A stretch of DNA of 64,000 bases from positions 248,001 to 312,000 of the forward strand of contig NZ_BEWN01000001.1 in the NCBI RefSeq assembly GCF_002723955.1, in the 5' to 3' direction. Position 1 is the stretch's first letter; every line of letters begins with the position of its first letter. This DNA is from Gluconobacter frateurii. GTDB taxonomy: Bacteria; Pseudomonadota; Alphaproteobacteria; Acetobacterales; Acetobacteraceae. The notes below the pieces were generated by a model. It ran no database searches, was not told the origin of the DNA, and saw nothing but the letters and a program-made list of their open reading frames with translations. Made by a program: the position numbers and the translations under genes. Below, piece by piece: positions 52,770-61,661 of the stretch.

Positions 52770-53280
52770 GCGGGCTCGATGAAGCATCATCTTGAACGGC
52801 AAGTGCGATGGAGCGTCAAGTGCCGGGCATCTTAAGCGACGGAAGACGCGCAGTTATTCCAGAAAATGGAAGAAGCACACCGCGCCTACAAACAGGATCG
52901 GAGGCGCGAAAAATAGAAGAAGAACAGTCGTCTCAGGTATTTTCTGGCCTGATCTGGTTTGGCCAAAAAGGACAGAAGAAGAAAATGAGAGCAACACCTG
53001 AAATGAATGGAGCGAGGCAGACAGAGGTTAAGACACGCCATGTCAGGAAAAGCCCCTGCACTACAATTTGCGTCCTCCAGGCCTCTCTCGGCTCCAGCAG
53101 CAATGCCAGCAACTATTCTGAGAAATCATGCACTCACACCAGCGTACGCGATGAGTCTCAGCCGGAAATCATGGCTCCAGCGACCCAAGGGGCCAAATAA
53201 GCACATGGCTTTGGCGGGCTATGAAAGCAGGGAGTTAAAGTAACCATTCAAATGATTTGAATGGTTACAATGTCCTGGTA
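52770..53280. other. Intergenic region with no convincing gene
   Basis: About 510 bp between the starts or ends of neighbouring minus-strand genes. A 130-codon plus-strand frame (52808-53200) has a Ser/Lys/Arg/Thr-rich product without domains, and I do not believe it. A-rich runs occur near 52860-52985. The only structured element is the palindrome at 53240-53268. Confidence 0.5.
53240..53268. repeat. Perfect 29-nt palindrome
   Basis: GTAACCATTCAAAT, one G, then ATTTGAATGGTTAC: 14-bp arms without a mismatch. It lies 12 bp past the mtnA stop codon. On the minus strand it is not followed by a T-run, so a conventional terminator is not obvious. Could be an mRNA 3' stabiliser, an operator, or a cruciform-forming site. 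Confidence 0.8.
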
Positions 53281-54375
53281 TCAGTTTTGTGGAAAGAGAC
53301 CCTTCAGCCCTTCTTCAGAAGCGTCACACCGGCCACGCTCGGTAATCAGTCCCGTGACGAGACGTGCTGGCGTTACGTCAAAAGCCGGATTGGCCGCTGG
53401 GCTGTTTTCTGGTGCGATGCGAACACGTCCCGGATCACCGCTCTCCGTGAGGCCCGTCATAAACAGAACCTCGTTCTGGCTGCGTTCTTCGATCGGGATT
53501 TCCTTCACGCCGTCGCGCACGCGCCAGTCGATCGTCGAGGATGGGAGTGCCACCCAAAACGGGACGTTGTTGTCCTTGGCGGCCAGCGCCTTGAGATAGG
53601 TGCCGATCTTGTTGGCGACGTCCCCCTGCGCCGTCACGCGGTCCGTGCCGACGATGACCATGTCCACGTCGCCAGCCTGCATGTAATGCCCGCCAGCATT
53701 ATCAGCGATGACCGTATGTGCCACGCCATGGCTGCCCAGTTCCCAGGCCGTAAGTAGGCTCCCCTGATTGCGGGGACGGGTTTCGTCCACCCAGACATGC
53801 ACCGGGATTCCCTCGTCATGAGCCATGTAGATGGGGGCCAGAGCCGTGCCCCAGTCCACGGTCGCAATCCAGCCTGCGTTGCAGTGCGTCAACAGGTTCA
53901 CGCGGCCCTGACGCCCCTTGCGTTCCCAGATTTCGCGGATCAGCTCGAGACCATGACGTCCAATGGCTTCATTGACCTGCACGTCTTCGTCGCAGATCGC
54001 ATCGGCTTCCACATACCCGGCCTCAACGCGGCGTTCTGGCGGGAGAGTGCGAAGATGCGTCACCATACGCTCGATGGCCCAGCGGAGATTGATGGCTGTC
54101 GGGCGTGTCTCAATCAGGTCAGCCGCAGCCTTTTCCAGAGCGGTATCCGAGGCGTCATCCTGAAGAGCGAAAACGAGACCATAAGCGGCAACAGCGCCAA
54201 TCAGCGGAGCTCCCCGAACCTGCATGCTGCGGATCGCATGAGCGACTGCGCCCATATCCCGAAGTTCGAGAATTTCCACTTCCCAGGGAAAACGCGTCTG
54301 ATCGAAAATGCGGATGCTTCTGGCGTCGTCGGAAGGACGCCAGAGACTGCGATAAGAGGTGCCGTTGATCTTCAT
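53281..54375 (-). CDS. mtnA: MtnA, S-methyl-5-thioribose-1-phosphate isomerase
   Basis: 364 residues. Family motifs: RGAPLIGAVAAYGL, TRPTAINLRWA, LLTHCNAGWIAT (catalytic Cys), IVGTDRVTAQGDVANKIGTY (catalytic Asp) and PFWVALPSSTID. It converts methylthioribose-1-phosphate to methylthioribulose-1-phosphate in methionine salvage. ATG 54375 has an AGGAG ribosome site and the usual MKINGTSYRSLW start; the frame is open 12 codons further upstream. No other mtn gene is adjacent. Confidence 0.95.
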   Translation of the reverse strand: MKINGTSYRSLWRPSDDARSIRIFDQTRFPWEVEILELRDMGAVAHAIRSMQVRGAPLIGAVAAYGLVFALQDDASDTALEKAAADLIETRPTAINLRWAIERMVTHLRTLPPERRVEAGYVEADAICDEDVQVNEAIGRHGLELIREIWERKGRQGRVNLLTHCNAGWIATVDWGTALAPIYMAHDEGIPVHVWVDETRPRNQGSLLTAWELGSHGVAHTVIADNAGGHYMQAGDVDMVIVGTDRVTAQGDVANKIGTYLKALAAKDNNVPFWVALPSSTIDWRVRDGVKEIPIEERSQNEVLFMTGLTESGDPGRVRIAPENSPAANPAFDVTPARLVTGLITERGRCDASEEGLKGLFPQN

Positions 54376-54591
54376 GGGATGCTCCTGGGAGGGCTCCGGC
54401 AGGCAGGGCACGGAACAGAAATAAGGTGTTTACCGCATGTGCGCGATACATGCGCTGAACTCAAGGGCAGAAACCCCCGGTACGTATCTTGCGTTTGGTG
54501 GTTGTCCTGTTGATATTCTTCGGATACCAGTAGTTCGCATTGTATTACATATTATGTCTGGATTCTCTTTCTAAGACGCTAGGGAAAGATA

Positions 54592-54777
54592 ATGGCCTCT
54601 CTCATGAACGCCGGAAAAACAGTTTCCAGCTCTGCCGCTGCTCGTCCACCTGTTTCCCGGAGATCTGACCGGAGCGGGATGTCTGCACTGGAAAAATATC
54701 GCCTTCTGCGTGAGACGCGTAAAGTCGTGCGTCGTCAGCGGATTGAGGAAGAACAGAATCGCCAGAGCTCGTCCTGA
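54592..54777 (+). CDS. Small basic hypothetical protein
   Basis: 61 residues, strongly basic, Ser/Arg-rich N-terminus followed by a predicted charged helix (ALEKYRLLRETRKVVRRQRIEEEQ). No family recognised. A GGGAAAG ribosome-site-like sequence precedes the ATG by a few nt, and an AT-rich tract (about 54535-54560) could be its promoter. The charged helical end looks like a real small protein, but the evidence is thin. Confidence 0.5.
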   Translation: MASLMNAGKTVSSSAAARPPVSRRSDRSGMSALEKYRLLRETRKVVRRQRIEEEQNRQSSS

Positions 54778-54870
54778 GCCAAAGATTTTCGTTTATCCTG
54801 CTGACCCTGTTAATCCTTTTCCCGGTTTCGGCCTGATGGTTGATGGTGTGCGGGGAAAAGGCGTGAAGCA

Positions 54871-55953
54871 GTGTCATTGCGTGTACTGACGGTTTTGCCG
54901 CCGCGTGAAGCATACGCCGATGGGCACGCCGGCGCGATTGCCCTGCTCGTCAGCCGGCTGGCTCAATCGGAAGACCGTATCACCGGGAAGGCGATAACAG
55001 GGCGTCCTCTGCCCGGGGGACATTTCGTTCCCCTTGAAATTTCCAGCTGGCCACTTCCTCAACGTCTGAAGTACGGCATTGCCTGTCTGGCTGCTGCGCG
55101 GGACTTCAAGCCCGATCTCATAGAAGTTCATAATCGCCCGGATCTTGCACTGTTTCTGTCCCGCTTCGCGCCGGTGCGTCTGATCCTGCATAACGACCCG
55201 TGTTCCATGCGCGGCGCGAAAACACCCGCACAGCGGCAGCGTCTGGCGGACAGGGTGCTGGTCTGTGGGGTCTCACACTGGGTGGCGCAGCGGTTTTCGG
55301 AAGGGTGCGGGTCCGTATCTGTCGCTATTCAACCAAATTGTATGGATCTGGAGGAAGTTCCCGAAGAGCGCCTCCGGCAGCAGAACGTTCTCTTTGCCGG
55401 TCGTGTAGTCGCCGATAAAGGCGTGGATGCTTTCGTCAGTGCCTGGGGAGCGATCAGTTCCCGTTACCCCGGATGGACAGCAACCATCATGGGAGCAGAC
55501 AGGTTTGGTCCAGACTCTCCTGAAACGCCCTTTCTTGCCCAGCTGCGCCCCAGAGCACATCAGGCGGGCGTATTAATGACAGGCTATCAACCACATACCT
55601 GCATTCTGGATGCAATGGCTGAGGCGGCTATTGTTGTTGTTCCCAGTCGATGGCCGGAACCTTTTGGCATGACGGCTCTGGAAGCCATGGCATGTGGAGC
55701 GGCCGTGATTGTCTCTCCTGTTGGGGCGTTGCCCGACGTGGTAGGAGACACTGCCCTTCTGGCCGCTCCCGATGAACCGGGGGCTTTGGAGGAGGCTTTA
55801 TGCCGCCTGATGGATCAGGCCGCTTTACGATCCGAGCTGGCGCAGAAAGGCCGCGAAAGAGCGGCTCGGTTCGGTCTGGAGCAGGCAAGGGCGCAGCTTC
55901 TGGAGCTGCGCCAACAGGCTGTCAGGTTTAGTCGCGGTTCGGCGGCCCCATAA
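54871..55953 (+). CDS. Family GT4 glycosyltransferase
   Basis: 360 residues, GT-B fold. The C-terminal donor-binding motif is E263-PFGMTAL-E271 (EX7E), with FAGRVVADKGVDAFV and MACGAAVIVSPVGALPDVVGD. Such enzymes build lipopolysaccharide or exopolysaccharide with retention of configuration. The donor sugar cannot be read. The start is GTG at 54871. The last 26 nt overlap the convergent aldo-keto reductase gene. A linked O-antigen ligase-like gene at 57-58 kb fits surface-polysaccharide assembly. Confidence 0.88.
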   Translation: MSLRVLTVLPPREAYADGHAGAIALLVSRLAQSEDRITGKAITGRPLPGGHFVPLEISSWPLPQRLKYGIACLAAARDFKPDLIEVHNRPDLALFLSRFAPVRLILHNDPCSMRGAKTPAQRQRLADRVLVCGVSHWVAQRFSEGCGSVSVAIQPNCMDLEEVPEERLRQQNVLFAGRVVADKGVDAFVSAWGAISSRYPGWTATIMGADRFGPDSPETPFLAQLRPRAHQAGVLMTGYQPHTCILDAMAEAAIVVVPSRWPEPFGMTALEAMACGAAVIVSPVGALPDVVGDTALLAAPDEPGALEEALCRLMDQAALRSELAQKGRERAARFGLEQARAQLLELRQQAVRFSRGSAAP

Positions 55954-56926
55954 AGGTCGGGTCGATGGCCTCCGGCACATGATGCGCCAGAATTTCGTCT
56001 ACGGCCTTCTTTTCTTCATCCGTCAGAGACCAGCCGAAAACGTCTCGTACGCCTGAGACCTGCTCCGGCTTGCGAGCGCCCCAGAGAGCAATGACCGGTC
56101 CCTGATCCAGTACCCAGCGGACAGCAAAGGCGAGAACGGACTTGTTCCGCTTGGCAGCCAGCTTCTTGAAGTCCTCGACAGCGGCCAGATAGCTCTCGAA
56201 CTTCGGCTTCTGGAATTTCGGATCACCCGAACGCAGATCATCCTTCGGGAACGTCGTGTCCTTGCTCATTTTGCCGGACAGCAGACCGCGACATAGCGAA
56301 CCATAGGCCAGAACAACCGCATCGTTCTTCTTCGCGTACGGCAGGATGTCCTTTTCACAGGTACGCTCGAACAGGTTCAGCGGCGGCTGGATCGTGGCGA
56401 GGGGCGCGACTTCGCGGAAAATATCCATCTGTTCGGGCGAGAAGTTGCTGACGCCCAGAGCGCGGATCTTGCCTTCCTGATGCAGCTTCTGAAGCTCGCG
56501 CGCGCTTTCGTCGATCGGGGTCTTGGCATCCGGCCAGTGAATCTGCTCAAGGTCGATCGTCTCAACGCGCAGGCGGCGCAGGGAGTCTTCCACTTCCTGT
56601 CGGATACGGGCGGGGCGGGAGTCACGAAAGACCTTCCGGTCTTCCGGCTTGTCATCCGTCCAGTTCAGGCCCAGCTTTGTGGCGACAAAGGCCTTGTGCG
56701 GCTTCTCAGCCAGTGCGCGACCCACAACTTCTTCGGAATGTCCAAAGCCGTAAACCGGAGCGGTATCAATCAGATTGATGCCATCATCAAGGGCGGCATG
56801 AATGGTGCGGACGCCGTTTCCATCGTCAGGGCCGCCCCACATCCAGCCACCGATAGCCCAGGTGCCAAGGGCAACGCGAGAAACGGGCGTATCAATGCCT
56901 GGAATGAGAATGGTGTCGGTGGACAT
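55928..56926 (-). CDS. Aldo-keto reductase, AKR11B-like (glycerol dehydrogenase/glyceraldehyde reductase type)
   Basis: 332 residues. The catalytic tetrad is Asp54, Tyr59, Lys84 and His130 (LIDTAPVYGFG; ATKLG; EQIHWPD). The sequence closely recalls the AKR11B4 glycerol dehydrogenase described from Gluconobacter oxydans, including LGTWAIGGWMWGGPDD and the end GWSLTDEEKKAVD; this is from memory, not a search. NADPH-dependent reduction of glyceraldehyde-like or dihydroxyacetone-type substrates is expected. ATG 56926 has a GGAGA ribosome site; ATG 56938 would add four residues. Confidence 0.9.
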   Translation of the reverse strand: MSTDTILIPGIDTPVSRVALGTWAIGGWMWGGPDDGNGVRTIHAALDDGINLIDTAPVYGFGHSEEVVGRALAEKPHKAFVATKLGLNWTDDKPEDRKVFRDSRPARIRQEVEDSLRRLRVETIDLEQIHWPDAKTPIDESARELQKLHQEGKIRALGVSNFSPEQMDIFREVAPLATIQPPLNLFERTCEKDILPYAKKNDAVVLAYGSLCRGLLSGKMSKDTTFPKDDLRSGDPKFQKPKFESYLAAVEDFKKLAAKRNKSVLAFAVRWVLDQGPVIALWGARKPEQVSGVRDVFGWSLTDEEKKAVDEILAHHVPEAIDPTFMGPPNRD

Positions 56927-56985
56927 GTCTGTCTCCATGGGAAATGGACTGTTTCAAAACAGCGCATACAGGCTGGGGAGGTTGC

Positions 56986-58284
56986 ATGGAAAGTCGAAAC
57001 CCGCCATCCAGAATATCTATGCGCCAGTCTTCCTTGACCCTTACCCGCATCGGCCAGTGGCTTGCCATTATTCTGCCGCTGACTCTCACACATCTTCGCG
57101 GGTTGGCGGAAGCGGATATGGACTGTCTGGCCGTTCTCCTGCTGGTGCATTCCGCCCGAAACAGGCAATGGTCCTGGGCGAAGGAGCCATGGGTTGTCGC
57201 CACCTTCTGCTGGTGGATCTGGCAGGTTCTCTGCACGCTCTGGGTTTCGCCGGGGCATGGCGCTCTGGGGCAATCCCTTGCGGCCATCCGCTTTCCCGTG
57301 GCCGCGGCTGCTCTGGGATGCTGGGTTCTGCGTGACAAGGTCTGGCGCCAACGAACGCTCTGGGTCACCTGTGGGTGCGGGCTCTATATTGCCCTCCAGA
57401 TGCTGTTGCAGGCAACGATTGGCTACAATCTGTTCGGCATCCCGCGCTTCCATGACGGCACCCTGACCGGCCCTTACACGCACCCGCGCGCTGCCGCTCC
57501 ACTCTCCCGCCTGATCCTGCCCATGCTGATGCTGGGCTGCACACTGATTGAAGGTTGGAAGACGCGCCTGTCGCGCACGCTGGGCCTGTGCGCGGCAACG
57601 GTTCTGGCTGTCACGATCATGGTTCTGGCAGGGCAGCGGATGCCTTTCGCGCTGTCCCTGTTCGGGATCGGGATCTGTGCGCTGCTCTACCGTCCCATGC
57701 GCCCAGCCGCACTCGTGGCCGCCGCCATGATGCCGCTTCTGGTCTTTGCCGCCAGCGTGGTCTCACCGGGGAGCTTTTCGCATCTCGTTGTGCTGGCCCG
57801 CCAGCAACTGACGCATTTCAGCCAGTCGCCCTACGGCGAAATTTACACCCACGCTGTTGTCATGGCGCAAGCTCATCCGCTGCTTGGACAGGGTTATGAT
57901 GCCTATCGTCATCATTGTGCGGACCCATCCACCTTCCACGGCGTGCCGTGGCTTTCCATGGAGCATCCGCCGGGGGGCTGGACGGATCTCTGCGTGCAGC
58001 ATCCGCACAATCATTACCTTCAGGCTCTTGTGAATGCGGGTGTTCCGGGCCTGATCCTATTCATTCTCATGGTAGCCTGCTGGCTCAAGGCCCTTTGGCC
58101 CGGACGGCAGGGATCTGCGGTTGCCATCGGTCTGTTTGCGGCGGTGGTCATTCAGGAATGGCCCATTGCTTCAGCGTCTGATTTCCTGAACCTGCCTTTG
58201 GGTGGGTGGGGCTTCCTGTTGCTGGGGCTTGGATTGGCGTTCCGCAACGGCTTTCAAGACCGCCCGCAGGGGCCTATATCGTAA
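56986..58284 (+). CDS. O-antigen ligase/polymerase-family membrane protein
   Basis: About 432 residues, 10-12 transmembrane helices, with one large periplasmic loop (about 275-355) containing HPLLGQGYDAYRHHC and VQHPHNHYLQALVNAGVPGL. The His-Asn-His element before an Ala/Gly-rich helix is the O-antigen ligase (PF04932) hallmark. It should join or polymerise surface glycans at the outer face of the inner membrane. ATG 56986 has a GGGAGG ribosome site. Divergent from the aldo-keto reductase. Confidence 0.85.
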   Translation: MESRNPPSRISMRQSSLTLTRIGQWLAIILPLTLTHLRGLAEADMDCLAVLLLVHSARNRQWSWAKEPWVVATFCWWIWQVLCTLWVSPGHGALGQSLAAIRFPVAAAALGCWVLRDKVWRQRTLWVTCGCGLYIALQMLLQATIGYNLFGIPRFHDGTLTGPYTHPRAAAPLSRLILPMLMLGCTLIEGWKTRLSRTLGLCAATVLAVTIMVLAGQRMPFALSLFGIGICALLYRPMRPAALVAAAMMPLLVFAASVVSPGSFSHLVVLARQQLTHFSQSPYGEIYTHAVVMAQAHPLLGQGYDAYRHHCADPSTFHGVPWLSMEHPPGGWTDLCVQHPHNHYLQALVNAGVPGLILFILMVACWLKALWPGRQGSAVAIGLFAAVVIQEWPIASASDFLNLPLGGWGFLLLGLGLAFRNGFQDRPQGPIS

Positions 58285-58305
58285 CTCAGATTACGGAGGC
58301 CCTTC

Positions 58306-59292
58306 ATGTCCAGCACCAGTGACCCGGCACGCACCGGAACCGTTCCCGTTACCGTTCTGACAGGCTTTCTCGGAGCCGGAAAAACCACCCTGCTCAACCA
58401 TATTCTGACTGCCGAACACGGCCGTAAATACGCTGTGGTCGTCAATGAGTTCGGCGAGCTTGGCGTGGACAATGACCTCGTGGTGGATGCCGACGAGGAA
58501 GTGTTCGAAATGAACAACGGCTGCATCTGCTGCACCGTGCGCGGCGATCTGATCCGCATTCTTGGCGGTCTGCTGCGTCGTCGTGGCCGTTTTGACGGGA
58601 TCATCGTCGAAACGACCGGCCTTGCCGATCCGGCCCCGGTCGCACAGACATTCTTTGTAGATGAAAACATCCGCGAGAAGGCCCGTCTGGATGCAGTCGT
58701 AACGGTTGTAGATGCCTTCAACGTCATGCAGACGCTGGACGAAAGCCCTGAGGCTGTCAGCCAGATCGCGTTTGCGGATGTGATTGTTTTAAACAAGATC
58801 GATCTTGCGGATGAAGAGCGCCGCAAGGAGATCGTTGCCCGCATCCGTCAGATCAACGCTGTTGCCGAGATCCATGAAGCCCAGCATGGCGGCGTGAACC
58901 TGACAGATATTCTGGATCGTGGCGGTTTTGATCTTCAGCGTGCGCTTTCCACAATGCCGGACTTTCTGGAAAACGATCATCACTCCCACGAAGAGGGGAT
59001 CGTCAGCATCTCCCTCTCGGTGAAGGAGGAGATTGACCAGCGTCGTTTCCAGGCCTGGATAGGTGCGCTTCTTCAGGAACAGGGTGGCGATATTCTGCGC
59101 TCCAAGGGTATTCTGAACTTCAAGGGTGAAGAGCAGCGCTTTGCCTTTCAGGCCGTGCACATGATGGCGGATGGGGATTTCATCGGTCCGTTTCGTGAAG
59201 GCGAAAGTCGGGATTCCCGTCTGGTCTTCATCGGTCGCAACCTGAACCGCCCGCAGCTGCGTCGCGGCTTTGAAAGCTGCATCGCGGAATGA
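58306..59292 (+). CDS. COG0523 GTPase metallochaperone (YjiA/CobW-like)
   Basis: 328 residues. Walker A is GFLGAGKTT (20-28), the metal motif G72-C73-I-C75-C76 follows NN, with ETTGLADPAPV, a guanine-specificity NKID motif and a C-terminal CobW domain. A His-rich patch (DHHSHEE) sits near residue 225. The family inserts or traffics Zn, Co or Ni. The subgroup is not certain; pairing with a WD40 gene (ATGA overlap) recurs in alphaproteobacteria. Its product probably acts in zinc homeostasis. Confidence 0.9.
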   Translation: MSSTSDPARTGTVPVTVLTGFLGAGKTTLLNHILTAEHGRKYAVVVNEFGELGVDNDLVVDADEEVFEMNNGCICCTVRGDLIRILGGLLRRRGRFDGIIVETTGLADPAPVAQTFFVDENIREKARLDAVVTVVDAFNVMQTLDESPEAVSQIAFADVIVLNKIDLADEERRKEIVARIRQINAVAEIHEAQHGGVNLTDILDRGGFDLQRALSTMPDFLENDHHSHEEGIVSISLSVKEEIDQRRFQAWIGALLQEQGGDILRSKGILNFKGEEQRFAFQAVHMMADGDFIGPFREGESRDSRLVFIGRNLNRPQLRRGFESCIAE

Positions 59293-60329
59293 CACGGGAA
59301 ATCATTGAAGATCGCGGCGCCGAGCGCCGTTTCGAAAGCCCGATCGTGGGTGTCACGTCGTCACGGGATGGCAAGACATTCGCAGCAGCGACTGCGGATG
59401 GCGAGCTCATTCTCATCCCGCGCGATCAGATGACCACGCTGGGATCATGGACCGTTCTACAGGTTCATGACGGTGCACTCTGTCTGTCGCAGGATTGTCT
59501 GCCGGATGCGTTTCTGACGGGTGGCGAGGATGGCAAACTGGTCCGGACATACGCTGATGGTCGGACTGAGGTTCTGCGGGAAGGGCGACGCTGGGTTGAG
59601 TGCATCGCTACATCCACTACGCATCTTGCTTTCTCGACAGGGCGTGAACTGGAAGTCCGTGCGGCTGAAGGCAAGACGACGCTCAAGACGCTGGATCATC
59701 CGTCATCCGTGACGGGCATTGTGTTCGACGCCAAGGGTAAGAGGATCGCAGCCTCGCACTACAACGGGGCGTCGGTCTGGTTCGTGCAGGCGAAGATCGA
59801 CACTGTGCGCCCGTTCGAATGGAAGGGCAGCCATATCGGGATTGCCATTCATCCGGGTGGCGAAGCTCTGGTCACGTCCATGCAGGAAAACGATCTGCAT
59901 GGTTGGCGTCTGGCCGACGGGCACAACATGCGCATGAGTGGCTATCCGAAGCAGGTGCGGTCCATGGCATTTACGCGCAATGGTCGCTGGCTGGCGACGG
60001 CGGGTGCGGATGCCATCGTGCTATGGCCGTTCTTTGGCGGTGGCCCGATGGGCAAGGCGCCATCCGAACTGGCGCGTCTGCCGGGCCTGTTCGTCAGTGC
60101 GGTCTGCCCAAACCCCAAGGAAGACATCATTGCCGGTGGCTATGAAGATGGTACCGTTCTGCTCGCCGAAATCGGTGGCGGAGACCAGCGTGTCCTTCCT
60201 CTCTGCTCGGGGCAGAAAAGTGCGCGTGGCAAGGTGACCGGAATCAGCTTCACACCGCAGGGCGGCGCGATCATTTTCGGTACGGAAGATGGAACAGTTG
60301 GCGTTGTGGACCTGTCTGCAAAAAGCTGA
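59289..60329 (+). CDS. WD40-repeat protein coupled to the COG0523 GTPase
   Basis: 346 residues made of WD40-like blades (IVGVTSSRDGKTFAAATADGELIL, VTGIVFDAKGKRIAASHYNGASVWF, VRSMAFTRNGRWLATAGADAIVLW, VTGISFTPQGGAIIFGTEDGTVGVV), probably a seven-bladed cytosolic propeller with no signal peptide. Propellers are interaction platforms. Translational coupling suggests a direct partnership with the GTPase. Followed by a strong terminator. Confidence 0.9.
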   Translation: MTREIIEDRGAERRFESPIVGVTSSRDGKTFAAATADGELILIPRDQMTTLGSWTVLQVHDGALCLSQDCLPDAFLTGGEDGKLVRTYADGRTEVLREGRRWVECIATSTTHLAFSTGRELEVRAAEGKTTLKTLDHPSSVTGIVFDAKGKRIAASHYNGASVWFVQAKIDTVRPFEWKGSHIGIAIHPGGEALVTSMQENDLHGWRLADGHNMRMSGYPKQVRSMAFTRNGRWLATAGADAIVLWPFFGGGPMGKAPSELARLPGLFVSAVCPNPKEDIIAGGYEDGTVLLAEIGGGDQRVLPLCSGQKSARGKVTGISFTPQGGAIIFGTEDGTVGVVDLSAKS

Positions 60330-60360
60330 CCATCTCGTTTTTTGGGCGAGGTTGTAAGAA

Positions 60361-60393
60361 GAGGCGTCCCGGTTGGAGGACGCCTCTTTTTTT
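60361..60393 (+). terminator. Intrinsic terminator, possibly bidirectional
   Basis: Perfect stem GAGGCGTCC / GGACGCCTC, 8-nt loop, then seven Ts, between the WD40 gene and the convergent Rieske oxygenase gene. Confidence 0.9.
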
Positions 60394-60395
60394 GT

Positions 60396-61451
60396 TCAGG
60401 CTGTAAAGAAGTGGCTCAGGCCCATCCCGCGCAGGCCGCGACGGTAGGCAATAGAGCTGCGATCCGCCATTACATGGGCTTCAAGATTTGGATCGAGCGG
60501 CAGATTTTCCGGCTTCTGCGCTTCCACAATCTGACGATCTTCTTCAAAGACGCGCCGATTGAACTCGTAAACATCTTCCACTGATCCAGTTGTATCAAAG
60601 TTCCGGCAGATCGGCGCGAACATCCGCGTCACACGGGCAGAAACCGGGGAGGCGGCATTCATGATGACGAGCCTGCCGTCGTTCGGAAAATGGATTTCCA
60701 GCGTTGCGGTGAATGGCAGGAAAACACGGAAATGCCTCAGCCATTCGAAGTCTGCAAACTCTTCAACGCCCAGAAGTCCGTGTGGAAAGTTGGAGACATT
60801 GCTGCGGTATTCGGCCTCGAAACCCGTTTCGGTCAGCTTCGGCGAATAGGACGGAACGATCGGGTTTTCAGGGTCGGCAAATGTTTCGGTATGGACGAAG
60901 GCGAAATGTGCAACGTCAATGAAGCCTTCAACCTGCCGCCCCGCAAAGCCCTTGATGTCGATCCAGGGGCACGTGATCTGCTGGAACGCCGGATCATCCC
61001 AGTGCGGCATGGGGGGCAGGTTGGTTTCCCCGGTCGGGCGCAGACACGTCCAGATCAGACCGAAGCGTTCGACAACCGGATAGGTTCGCAGGTGCAGTTT
61101 CGGCGGAATTTTGCTGTCCGGGTGAGCTGGGACCCGCACGCAACGGCCATCCTGTCCGAAACGGAAACCGTGATAGGCACAGGCGATTGTCTTACCGTTT
61201 CCGTTGCCCATGCTCAGGGGAACACCGCGATGCGGGCAGAGATCATCCGCGATCACGATATCCCCATCCGCCCGATACACTACCAGCGGCGCATCCAGCA
61301 GCGTCACGCCCATCGGGCTGTCTCCCAGATCGCGGGACAGAGCCACCGGATACCAGGATTTGGCAAGGATCTGCCAGTCTGCGGGCTCAAATGTGCACTT
61401 CCGCGGAAGATCGACGGATGTCGGAGAAAGGCTGGCGCAGGTTGCGGTCAT
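60396..61451 (-). CDS. Rieske-type ring-hydroxylating oxygenase, alpha subunit-like
   Basis: 351 residues. The Rieske cluster ligands are Cys72-x-His74 (CPHRG) and Cys91-x2-His94 (CAYHGFRF). The mononuclear iron site is DVAHFAFVH in the C-terminal domain. Layout matches vanillate demethylase or other single-component-type oxygenases of the aromatic dioxygenase family. No ferredoxin, reductase or aromatic catabolic gene lies nearby, so electron donor and substrate are unknown. Confidence 0.88.
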   Translation of the reverse strand: MTATCASLSPTSVDLPRKCTFEPADWQILAKSWYPVALSRDLGDSPMGVTLLDAPLVVYRADGDIVIADDLCPHRGVPLSMGNGNGKTIACAYHGFRFGQDGRCVRVPAHPDSKIPPKLHLRTYPVVERFGLIWTCLRPTGETNLPPMPHWDDPAFQQITCPWIDIKGFAGRQVEGFIDVAHFAFVHTETFADPENPIVPSYSPKLTETGFEAEYRSNVSNFPHGLLGVEEFADFEWLRHFRVFLPFTATLEIHFPNDGRLVIMNAASPVSARVTRMFAPICRNFDTTGSVEDVYEFNRRVFEEDRQIVEAQKPENLPLDPNLEAHVMADRSSIAYRRGLRGMGLSHFFTA

Positions 61452-61661
61452 GACGGGATCTCCGCAGGCTGAAAAGTAGGGGCTGACAGATCATTTCATG
61501 GATGGAGCGTTCTCGGATATATCATAAAGACGGTTGATCCGTTCTGATATTTAGGGAGGGTATGTAGCGGGAGGTGTTCCGCCTCTCCGGTAGATGGCGG
61601 AGTGTTGTTCCTTTTCCGAAATTATCTCATAGTCAGGTTAGAAATGTCATGAGGTAACTTC

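Noticed and set aside
52808-53200. Plus-strand 130-codon frame in the mtnA/DUF2272 spacer
   Set aside because: No ribosome site, composition unlike a folded protein, and no domain; considered non-coding.
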